A DNA stretch of 14,585 bases, taken from contig JAGLHV010000005.1 in NCBI GenBank assembly GCA_023143305.1, positions 1 to 14,585 of the forward strand, read 5' to 3'. The stretch comes from a bacterium. GTDB taxonomy: Bacteria; CBDUZB01; JAGLHV01. This document shows positions 1 to 7,385 of this stretch, piece by piece; position 1 is the stretch's first letter; the number at the start of each line of letters is the position of its first letter. The notes beneath the pieces are model-generated. The model saw only the letters and a program-made list of their open reading frames with translations. It was not told the origin of the DNA and ran no database searches. Both the position numbers and the translations under genes were made by a program.

Positions 1-2498
1 GCACGCAATTCAGATAATTTCTGATTATACCTTGCACTACCAATACTATCTGCATGCCCTTCTACTTTAAGTTTATTCTCAGGATAAGATTCCAGTATTT
101 CTTTGGCTTTATTTAAAATTTTAAAAGCAGATTTTTTTAATACCGAACGATTAAGGTCAAAAAGAACACTTGCTTTTATGGTAACTTTCAATCCTTCTTT
201 TTCTTTGGTTATTTTAATCTCTTCAGGCATTTCTTTAGGAGAAATTTCTATTTTTAAGCAAACAAGAGGAGCGGTAACTTTATTACCTGCGTTATCTTCT
301 GCTTTAAAAAGTACACTGTATTCGCCTGCTGTAATCTCTTTTCCCGGAGAATCACTTTTCCCATTCCATTCAATACTCGGGGGAGGTGCTCCTGCTCGGG
401 TAAACAATTTTATTAAATAACCTTCATTATCCAAAATTTCCAACCGCCATTTTTTTATTCCTGATTCAGATGAAGCCATCAACCGGAAATAAGTAGTATC
501 ATTTATACCATCCCCGTCAGGAGAAAATAAAGGTGGCAGTGCTTCTACAAGAAGACGGGGGGGACTCTTATCCGGAGGGGGTGGCGGACTAATGAAAAGA
601 CCGAAACGCCAAATGCAAAACAATTTTATTTCATCAAAGCCTCCGATCATAGAGGTAATATATTTCCCGTCTATTTCTCTGGTTCCTAAATATTCCATTC
701 CTATTTCAAAATTTCCGACATTGCGGCTCAAAGAAGCTTTATATACCCGGTCAAAAGTCTGTCCAAAAGAGCGATGCCAATCCTCCGGACCCCATACACC
801 CTGTTGATAGGTAATTGAGGCCAAATAAGGTTTTTTGTTCAAACTTACCGTCGCACTAAGCAATCCGGTAATAGGTTTACATTCTTCCTGACTGGTAGTA
901 TAAGAATAAATTCCATCTGATAATTCTTCACCGGCTCTTAAACTAATGAGGAACTTATAATCCTGCGGTAAGTTAACTTTACTCAAAATAGTTACAAAAG
1001 AAAGCGGCCTTTTTGTTGCCCACCTACCATGGGTTGCACTGGGCTCCCACACTGTTTCACCTGAACTTTCAATATAAGTTTGCAAATCAGTAGTAGTAGG
1101 AAAATAAGAAAGAGAATAACCCAGGGCAAAAGCAAATTTTGCATTTTCTTCACGGTTTAAATTCCATTCCTGAAGAACATTGGGTTCCCATTGATAAAAC
1201 CAGCTGCCCGGAGTTGGGTCGTAAGTTAAAAATAAAGAATATATTGATGCTTCGCGATTAGCATTACTCACCCAAAAAGGTTCATCCTTACCCCGGGGAG
1301 TAGACCATATCGGACCGGGATTTTCGTCCGTTCCTTCATGCAAAAAGGGCATCGGCCCGATAAGAGGTTGACGATAAGTAAATATTCCTGTAGTATAAAA
1401 TAAAGAAGAAAGTTTTTTATCCAATTGCAGGGTAACTTCATTTTTATTTCCGGCCACTAATCCGGCATGAGTATATGTAATAGCACTTTCATCGATTAAA
1501 GGTGCACATTTTCTAGTATTTACCTTTATTTTTAAAGCAAGGGCATCTAAAAAATCGGTTTTTCCTTTTTTAATCAGATATTCGCTTCCAGCATACCCTG
1601 TACCGGCAGGAACTTCTTTTATATAGCTGTATTCTTCCCCTATCATAAAGGGTTTATAAAGCAACCCCACCTGAAAAGGAAAATTCCGGATAATATTTGT
1701 TTTTGTGCTTATTTCTCCTATCTTTAAAAAATCTTCTTTTTCACTCCAATCTATTTTTTCATTTTTAAGAATTAAAGCAGAATCAAAAAGGCCTACTTTA
1801 AAATTATACTTAGCTAAAGTAGCCTCTCCTCCGCCCCAGATCAAACGGGGACCGCTTACTACAGTAAGCTTATTTACTTTTCCTTTTATATTAATTTCCG
1901 CGCCCTGGGGAACAGCTATTCCGGTAATCCGGCGATAGTCATTGGGAATATAAGTCTCCGGATAAAGATTAAACATATCCCCTTCATAACCCCAATGATA
2001 ATGGCCGATACCGCTAAAATAACGTGCCGTAAATCTCTTTCCTCCTAAATACTTCAGCTCTCCCCTGACCAATTTTACATTCTGACGATCAAGATGCATT
2101 CTGTGCTCATCATTAACCGGCAGCCAAAAAGTATCAGCATAATTACCTATTGCTTCTATCCCTAATCCTCCCATTATTCTTTTAAAAGGATGAAATCCTA
2201 CATTTAAATTTAAAATCTGGCCTGTTGATTGTTCCCAGTCATGCTCTATTCCTGCATTATGATAATATGTATAGGATTTGCTTATTTCATCATCGGTTAT
2301 GACCCATTCGGGATCCGGCCTGTTCCATAATGATTCTAAACTTAAAGAAGATTCTATTTTTATACAGCGGTAAGGCAAAGGCTTATATACACAAATTACC
2401 GGAATCAACCCTCCTTCTTCTTTAGCAAAGGCAAAAATGAAATTAAGCACTATAAAAAATATTAAAAGCACACTTAACTTTTTTGTTTTCTTAAACAT
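1..2498 (-). CDS. Large outer-membrane beta-barrel protein with FlgD-like Ig and OmpA domains (3' end cut by window)
   Basis: The frame is open from the ATG at 2496-2498 to the window edge (832 codons visible), and the gene continues beyond it. Residues 1-25 form a signal peptide (Lys-rich start, hydrophobic core, AFA|K cleavage site). Residues about 45-635 alternate polar and aromatic/hydrophobic residues in short strands, as in a large outer-membrane barrel; I do not recognise the exact family. A Pro-rich linker (about 637-650) leads to a FlgD/gliding-type Ig domain opened by SPDGDGIND (about 658) and carrying an EWNGK strand and an AGEYSV strand. From about 771 comes an OmpA-like peptidoglycan-binding domain: VLFDLNRSVLKKSA, then VEGHADSIGSARYNQKLSELRA cut by the edge. 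It is probably anchored to the cell wall from the outer membrane. A weak SD (GAGAG) precedes the start. It is last in the glycan operon but has its own promoter. The OmpA and Ig calls are firm; the barrel function is unknown (porin, glycan uptake or scaffold). Confidence 0.85.
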   Translation of the reverse strand, partial: MFKKTKKLSVLLIFFIVLNFIFAFAKEEGGLIPVICVYKPLPYRCIKIESSLSLESLWNRPDPEWVITDDEISKSYTYYHNAGIEHDWEQSTGQILNLNVGFHPFKRIMGGLGIEAIGNYADTFWLPVNDEHRMHLDRQNVKLVRGELKYLGGKRFTARYFSGIGHYHWGYEGDMFNLYPETYIPNDYRRITGIAVPQGAEINIKGKVNKLTVVSGPRLIWGGGEATLAKYNFKVGLFDSALILKNEKIDWSEKEDFLKIGEISTKTNIIRNFPFQVGLLYKPFMIGEEYSYIKEVPAGTGYAGSEYLIKKGKTDFLDALALKIKVNTRKCAPLIDESAITYTHAGLVAGNKNEVTLQLDKKLSSLFYTTGIFTYRQPLIGPMPFLHEGTDENPGPIWSTPRGKDEPFWVSNANREASIYSLFLTYDPTPGSWFYQWEPNVLQEWNLNREENAKFAFALGYSLSYFPTTTDLQTYIESSGETVWEPSATHGRWATKRPLSFVTILSKVNLPQDYKFLISLRAGEELSDGIYSYTTSQEECKPITGLLSATVSLNKKPYLASITYQQGVWGPEDWHRSFGQTFDRVYKASLSRNVGNFEIGMEYLGTREIDGKYITSMIGGFDEIKLFCIWRFGLFISPPPPPDKSPPRLLVEALPPLFSPDGDGINDTTYFRLMASSESGIKKWRLEILDNEGYLIKLFTRAGAPPPSIEWNGKSDSPGKEITAGEYSVLFKAEDNAGNKVTAPLVCLKIEISPKEMPEEIKITKEKEGLKVTIKASVLFDLNRSVLKKSAFKILNKAKEILESYPENKLKVEGHADSIGSARYNQKLSELR

Positions 2499-2550
2499 AT
2501 CTATTCTCTCTTTTTTATTTTTGAATTAATTTACAAATTGTCTACTTAAT

Positions 2551-2579
2551 TTTATACTATTTTTATCGCTAATTGTAAA
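2551..2579 (-). promoter_or_regulatory. Predicted sigma70-type promoter for the OmpA-domain barrel gene
   Basis: Reading the minus strand, a -35 box TTTACA (2574-2579) is followed by a 17-nt spacer and a -10 box TATAAA (2551-2556). Transcription would start near 2544, giving a leader of about 46 nt before the ATG at 2498. It lies in the 97-nt gap after the PorV-like gene, so the barrel protein can be made independently of the enzymes upstream. The prediction rests on sequence match and spacing only, in an AT-rich background. Confidence 0.55.
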
Positions 2580-2595
2580 GACTTGTTTTTAAGGA

Positions 2596-3678
2596 TTAAA
2601 ATAATATGGCTAAAGAAAAACGATGCGTGTCTTTTAATTTAGGACGAAAAACAAAAGCATAATCTATTTTAAAATGCCCTTGCTTCAAAGAAGCTCCTGC
2701 TGAAAAATCATCCAAAAAAGAAATCCTTAAACCATATATTTCATGTAACCAGCATTCTATTCCCTGAAAAAACTTTAAAGAATCTGTTTCGTCCGGAATA
2801 TAATCAAACTCAAAAGCGATATTTAGTTTTATGTCTATCGATTCGTTTTCTTCTTTTCGTAAAGAATTTTTATTTCGTTCTAAGGCTTGAGGATTTTGAG
2901 AAATTCTTGGCTCGTAAATACTATATTCTCCCCCATGCACTTCTTCTTTAAAAAAACTAACCAGGGAAGAAAAAGCTTTCTTTGCTTTTAACACTACTCC
3001 GGAACGAATATGGCAGGGAATTACTTCTTTTACCTGCCTATCACTCCAATAAGAAGTTCCTTTGATTTGGGTCTTTCCTATATTTTGAATATTTACTCCC
3101 CATGTCAAAAAACCTTCTCCGCCCAACAACATTCCCAGATCCATTCCCCATCCCTCACTGGAAAAGGTATCGATATTCTGGGTTATTCTTTTACCGCTAA
3201 TTCCTAAATACAAAGGTAAAGAGGATACAGGCTGAATACTGCCGGAAACAAAAAAAGCATCATTAACCATCCGGGTCTCTCCCAGGGATTCTTCCTGGTT
3301 TGTCTTTTCTATATTTAAGCTTCTCAACTGTAACCATCCTACACCCAGAGCAATCCTGCTTTTTTCTTTTTTGCAGGCAAAAACAGGCTGAGCATAGCTC
3401 ATAAAGCTATATGTAGTGTCGGTAAACAAAGAACCGTAAGTTCCGCTAAATTCCCTGTTTTTTAGTAAACCCAATCCGGCCGGATTCCAATAAACCGCAC
3501 TGGAGTCATCAACTAAAGCCGTAAAAGCACCTCCCATTCCCATAGATCTTGCTTCTACTCCGACAAGCAAAAAGCTTGCCGGTTCCCCCGCAGCAAAACA
3601 AACATCCGGAAATTGAGTTGCCGGAATGAAAAACAAACCAATACAAACTAAAAATAATAATTTTGTATGTATCTTCAT
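2596..3678 (-). CDS. PorV/PorQ-like (UPF0164-type) outer-membrane beta-barrel protein
   Basis: A 360-residue secreted protein. Residues 1-30 are a signal peptide (hydrophobic core, CFAA|GEPA). The mature N-terminus carries the family hallmark at residues 38-70: GVEARSMGMGGAFTALVDDS followed by AVYWNPAGL, the G-A-R-x-x-x-MGGA...DD...WNPAGL pattern of PorV/PorQ and UPF0164 proteins, which are FadL-like outer-membrane barrels. The rest alternates as beta strands and ends in HRFSLAILF, a terminal aromatic signal of the kind BamA recognises. Family members include the type IX secretion shuttle PorV, but most homologues outside Bacteroidota have no known role. The start overlaps the stop of the upstream glycosidase by ATGA (3675-3678), so translation is coupled; no clear SD is seen. 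Next to an enzyme with a sorting-like tail, a role in surface delivery is plausible but inferred. Confidence 0.82.
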   Translation of the reverse strand: MKIHTKLLFLVCIGLFFIPATQFPDVCFAAGEPASFLLVGVEARSMGMGGAFTALVDDSSAVYWNPAGLGLLKNREFSGTYGSLFTDTTYSFMSYAQPVFACKKEKSRIALGVGWLQLRSLNIEKTNQEESLGETRMVNDAFFVSGSIQPVSSLPLYLGISGKRITQNIDTFSSEGWGMDLGMLLGGEGFLTWGVNIQNIGKTQIKGTSYWSDRQVKEVIPCHIRSGVVLKAKKAFSSLVSFFKEEVHGGEYSIYEPRISQNPQALERNKNSLRKEENESIDIKLNIAFEFDYIPDETDSLKFFQGIECWLHEIYGLRISFLDDFSAGASLKQGHFKIDYAFVFRPKLKDTHRFSLAILF

Positions 3679-5132
3679 TTTAATACCATAATCCGCCGAT
3701 ATTTTACCTCGGTAAGATTTTCATTTTTTGCTTTAGCTTTTATCCGGCAAATATACACCCCATTGGCTACTACATGGTTATTCTTATCCCGTCCGTCCCA
3801 GTATATCTGATAATTAATTTCACTATATAATCCATTCCAATATATCCGTGATATAACATCTTCTTCTATCTCCGACCAGGAACAAACTAATTTACCGGCA
3901 ATATCATATATTTCAACTTTTATATCGGCTATTCGATTTAAAGTGAATTCAATTCTTGTTTTGTTTTGATAAGGATTAAACGGATTAGCGTAATTTTTTA
4001 CTGCACTTATAAATAAAGGAACCTCTTCCAGATAATCTTCTCCTGTCCAATGTTTTCTTAATGCATAGTAAGCTTTCTTCGGTATTTTCTGGTAACTGTT
4101 AGTTAAAAGACTGACTACCCCGCACCATTCATCATTCCAGTTTTCAAGCCCGGGGGCAGAATCATAAATATTATCAAGAGAACCTCTTCCCTCTGTGTTA
4201 TGTACCCAATCCGGAGTTCCGTTTTGATCCCGGGACCAGTCATCGGCCCACATATGTAATGTTCCCCCGATACACACTCTATTACTATTAAAAGCAGAAA
4301 GATTATGTTTTATGTGTGTCCAGAGATTAGATAAAACTTCCGCATGGGCACCCTGGTTTTCCTGAAGTTTTATTGAATCCCAACTATCACATCCGTACTC
4401 GGTAATACAAAGCGGTTTTTCACTTTTTCCTTTATATTCCGTAAACAAGTCATAAAACGAATTACCTCTATAAACCTGCACCGACCAGACATCCAGATAA
4501 GGCATATTAGCATCGTCAGCTAACTCAGCGGCATCCCCTATATTAAATATTTCCCAGTTACCTGTAGTTACCGGATGAAAATTATCTCCCTCCAGCTCAT
4601 GGCTGGCCTGAGCACATTCATTAACCAAACTGTACCAATCTTTAACATCTTCTTCATGATTCCAGGGGGCATTTTGCTCGTTTCCCAGACACCACATTAA
4701 TATTGCCGGATGGTCTTTCCAGTCATTCACCATATTTAAAAAATCCGCTTTTACCTCATCCCTTACTGACTGCACACTAAAGTCTGCTTTAGCAACCTTC
4801 CAGGTCATAATCACATATATTCCATTTTCATAAGCAGCATCCAGGGCAGCTACTTCCGAAGGCGGATCATAAATTCTTATGGTATTACCGCCCATTGCCT
4901 TAATTAAAGGAAAATCAATATTGTATAAATCAGGGTCCTTGCTCCAGTCATAAAGAGGATACCAACCTTCTCCCACCGGCGTAGATCCAAAACAAACACC
5001 CCTTACAGTAAAAGGCACACTATCTACTAAAAGTTGCCGGCCTTCCACCTTTACTTCCGTAGATTTACTTGCGGACGGAAAACTAAAACAAATGGCAAAC
5101 GACACAATAATTGCAACAAGTACCTTTTTCAT
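3675..5132 (-). CDS. Secreted clan GH-A glycoside hydrolase with C-terminal FlgD/T9SS-like domain
   Basis: 485 residues. Residues 1-24 look like a signal peptide. Residues about 28-365 form a (beta/alpha)8 barrel of clan GH-A: RGVCFGSTPVG (44-54) at strand 1, a DFPLIKAMGGNTIRIYD segment (73-89), the acid/base N151-E152 in LMWCLGNEQN, and the nucleophile E245 in CITEYG. Residues about 375-485 resemble the FlgD-type Ig / T9SS type-A tail: NYANPFNP (380-387), VEIYDIAGKLV, YWDGRDKNN, VANGVYICRI, ending RRIMVLK. The enzyme should cleave or transfer beta-linked sugars outside the cytoplasm; the GH family (GH2_C-, GH5- or GH72-like) and substrate cannot be named from sequence alone. It lacks the N-terminal helical domain and the calcium-loop insert of its two neighbours. 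The start overlaps the previous stop by ATGA and has a GGGGAAG SD inside the upstream gene's end. Confidence 0.85.
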   Translation of the reverse strand: MKKVLVAIIVSFAICFSFPSASKSTEVKVEGRQLLVDSVPFTVRGVCFGSTPVGEGWYPLYDWSKDPDLYNIDFPLIKAMGGNTIRIYDPPSEVAALDAAYENGIYVIMTWKVAKADFSVQSVRDEVKADFLNMVNDWKDHPAILMWCLGNEQNAPWNHEEDVKDWYSLVNECAQASHELEGDNFHPVTTGNWEIFNIGDAAELADDANMPYLDVWSVQVYRGNSFYDLFTEYKGKSEKPLCITEYGCDSWDSIKLQENQGAHAEVLSNLWTHIKHNLSAFNSNRVCIGGTLHMWADDWSRDQNGTPDWVHNTEGRGSLDNIYDSAPGLENWNDEWCGVVSLLTNSYQKIPKKAYYALRKHWTGEDYLEEVPLFISAVKNYANPFNPYQNKTRIEFTLNRIADIKVEIYDIAGKLVCSWSEIEEDVISRIYWNGLYSEINYQIYWDGRDKNNHVVANGVYICRIKAKAKNENLTEVKYRRIMVLK

Positions 5133-7261
5133 TCTTCCCCTTTTTTACTCTTGAGGAGTTTAAAAACAAGTAATACCTGGACCCCCAACAAAGGGAAAAT
5201 TATTACTTTTGCTTTCTGAGGTAAAAAGGGGGAATTATTTTTGACCTTTTTCGTTTTTTCATTATCAATAAACTTCCCCTGCTCGGTATTCCCGGTAATA
5301 TTCTCAATAATTTTATTTTCCAATTTTAAATTAATATTTTGCTCTGATTTGTTCAGTTTTTTTTCATTTTCATTTGCTGAATATTTCTCTATCTTTTTAT
5401 TCCATATTTCCTTATGTACATAATAAGCTTTTCGTAACTGACGCAGGTAAGGACTCTTCTCCCCATCTCCCTGACTGGTAATACCAAACCATTCCGAATG
5501 CCCCCAACCATCAGGAAAAGGACCGCTCGACCGGGAAGCAGTATCATGCACTTTAGGGTCATAACCGTTTCCACTTAACCACCATTCATCAATCCATTCG
5601 TAAAGTATTCCCCCCATGGCATTTCCTGCTTCACTACCGGCTAAATTAAGCACAATATCCTGCCAGCATCCAACTAGATATTCCGCTTGTTTTTTCTCTG
5701 CAAATTTTTGTTTTTTCCCTTCATAATAAGCCGGACAACCATATTCAGTAATTAATACCGGCTTATCACATATTTTCTTGACTTTTTCCCATAAACCGCC
5801 AAAACCCCGGCTTCCCCGGTAGGCATTACAACCAAAAATGTCCACTGCCGGACAATGAGCAGCAAAAAGTTCCAAATCACCTTCATCTCCCATACAAACT
5901 GCTACCGGATGTTCCGGATCCAGACGATGAATTAATTCCGCTGCCTGGTTAATAAATTGATAATAAGCCGTTGGATTTTCTTTATAATTGTTTCCTACAC
6001 CATAATTATTTTCGTTTCCTAAAACCCAAAGCAAAAGGTACGGCTCATCTTTAAATTCCAAAACCTTTTTTTCCAGATTATAAAGAATATCCGTACGTTG
6101 TTCCGCATTAGTATAATCGGTAAAACCTCTCCCGGAGCCTGTCCCATACATCCCCATAAAATCGCCCATAAGACACATTATACCAAAATCTTTATACAAT
6201 TTTCGCAATAATTTTTTGCTTCCGGCACTATGATAAATGCGGATAGTATTACATCCCATTTCTTTTAATAATTGAAAATCACCTATTACCGGTTCATCTG
6301 CATCCTGTTTGTTGTTTTTGTTTTTATCTACCCATGAATCATAAGGACCATCAATCTTTCCGTTTTTATTATAATCCATCAATGTCCAATCTTCCTGTGT
6401 CCCCAATTCCGCACTCTGCCCTACAGGAGTACATCCATAAGTTATACCTTTAATAATATACGGTTTGCCTTTTACTCTCAATTGATAATGCCCATTAGTA
6501 AATCTTGTCACTTCTACTTTTTTTACTTTCTTTTTTTCTTTTTCTTTTACTTCTATTAATCTTCCATTCTCAAGTTCTTCTTTCTTTCTTTGCTGTTTTG
6601 TATATTTTACCAACTTTCCCGGATTAACCGTAACAATATCATTGTCCAAATCCGTATCATCAAAACTTTTTATCTTAATCTCGGCTTCTATTAATTTTAA
6701 TTCCAATTCAGGATGATTTTTACAAATATTATTGATGGAATCCAGGGCTACCGGAGCTAAATACCAAACAAAGGTTTTCTCCTGCGCCCAGGAAGCAGAA
6801 CGGGGAAAATGTACTACCAGAGCATAATAAGCTTTTATTGCCTGTTTATAAAGACCTGCTTTTTCTAAATTCTGGGCAACATAAAAAAGTTTAACCGCGG
6901 GACTTTCAGGGGCTGTTGCCCACTTATAAAAATTCGCCTGAGCATTACTTCCTAAAAAACTCCACCGACTACCGTCCAATTTCCCTTCGGAGAGAAACTT
7001 TTGGTACTCAGGGTCCTGTCTAACAGTTTTGTCATTAGGATAAATTCCTTCGCCTACGGCCCGGGATAATCCTTTTCTATCTTCAATGACATACTTATAC
7101 TTATCAGTTTTTATTCCCTCAAAAGTTCCGTATTGAGAATAATCAACTATCCCTTCTGTCCCCGAATCAAACAATTTAAATCCTGTTTTTGCCCCGGAAA
7201 TAGAAACTATATATAAACAAAAAATAATTACCCCACCTGTTTTTTTTAATAATCCCTTCAT
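5129..7261 (-). CDS. Clan GH-A glycoside hydrolase with helical N-domain, EF-hand-like insert and C-terminal membrane anchor
   Basis: 710 residues. A basic-hydrophobic N-terminus (1-24) is a signal peptide or anchor. Residues about 30-215 are a mostly helical, TPR-like domain (KLFYVAQNLEKAGLYKQAIKAYY, about 124-146) shared with the next gene upstream. A Lys/Glu-rich linker (about 220-250) leads to a GH-A TIM barrel (about 258-620) with acid/base N416-E417 in LWVLGNENN and nucleophile E506 in LITEYG. Two calcium-loop motifs interrupt the first barrel unit: D296-x-N298-x-N300-G301-x-I303 and D312-x-N314-x-N316...D320-x-D322-E323. After the barrel comes a Lys/Asn/Glu-rich stretch (about 620-684), then a hydrophobic segment (about 686-703) and a basic tail KSKKGEE, a likely membrane anchor. 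A good SD (AGAGGA) lies 6 nt before the ATG. It is second in the operon; substrate unknown. Confidence 0.85.
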   Translation of the reverse strand: MKGLLKKTGGVIIFCLYIVSISGAKTGFKLFDSGTEGIVDYSQYGTFEGIKTDKYKYVIEDRKGLSRAVGEGIYPNDKTVRQDPEYQKFLSEGKLDGSRWSFLGSNAQANFYKWATAPESPAVKLFYVAQNLEKAGLYKQAIKAYYALVVHFPRSASWAQEKTFVWYLAPVALDSINNICKNHPELELKLIEAEIKIKSFDDTDLDNDIVTVNPGKLVKYTKQQRKKEELENGRLIEVKEKEKKKVKKVEVTRFTNGHYQLRVKGKPYIIKGITYGCTPVGQSAELGTQEDWTLMDYNKNGKIDGPYDSWVDKNKNNKQDADEPVIGDFQLLKEMGCNTIRIYHSAGSKKLLRKLYKDFGIMCLMGDFMGMYGTGSGRGFTDYTNAEQRTDILYNLEKKVLEFKDEPYLLLWVLGNENNYGVGNNYKENPTAYYQFINQAAELIHRLDPEHPVAVCMGDEGDLELFAAHCPAVDIFGCNAYRGSRGFGGLWEKVKKICDKPVLITEYGCPAYYEGKKQKFAEKKQAEYLVGCWQDIVLNLAGSEAGNAMGGILYEWIDEWWLSGNGYDPKVHDTASRSSGPFPDGWGHSEWFGITSQGDGEKSPYLRQLRKAYYVHKEIWNKKIEKYSANENEKKLNKSEQNINLKLENKIIENITGNTEQGKFIDNEKTKKVKNNSPFLPQKAKVIIFPLLGVQVLLVFKLLKSKKGEE

Positions 7262-7333
7262 TTTTCCTCTTTTTATAATTACTGCAAAAATAAATTTAAC
7301 GGCTTTCCCCTTTTGGGTAAAAAAATCCCCGCA

Positions 7334-7378
7334 TTTATCAATTATTGACTATCCGTAATAACATCGTAAATTGATAAA
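7334..7378 (-). repeat. 10-bp perfect inverted repeat between the two large glycosidase genes
   Basis: Arms TTTATCAATT (7334-7343) and AATTGATAAA (7369-7378) are exact inverted complements around a 25-nt loop, placed just after the stop of the 627-aa gene in the 124-nt gap. On the minus strand a run of seven T follows, but about eight G-rich bases separate it from the stem, so it is not a standard terminator. It could be a 3'-end stabiliser, processing site or weak attenuator. A smaller TTT-CCC/GGG-AAA hairpin with one mismatch follows. Confidence 0.5.
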
Positions 7379-7385
7379 CCGCCCC

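Noticed and set aside
103..807. Two short plus-strand open frames (103-420 and 592-807)
   Set aside because: They lie antisense within the long minus-strand OmpA-domain gene, which has a signal peptide and clear domains; no SD or family signal supports them.
6290..6380. Dockerin-type cellulosome module in the glycosidases
   Set aside because: The calcium loops are only 16 residues apart and sit inside the barrel; dockerins have two loops with F-helices over about 60-70 residues, usually at a protein end.
7321..7378. Intrinsic terminator after the 627-aa glycosidase gene
   Set aside because: The stem is AT-rich with a 25-nt loop and is separated from the T-run by about eight bases, so it does not fit a standard terminator; it is listed as an inverted repeat.
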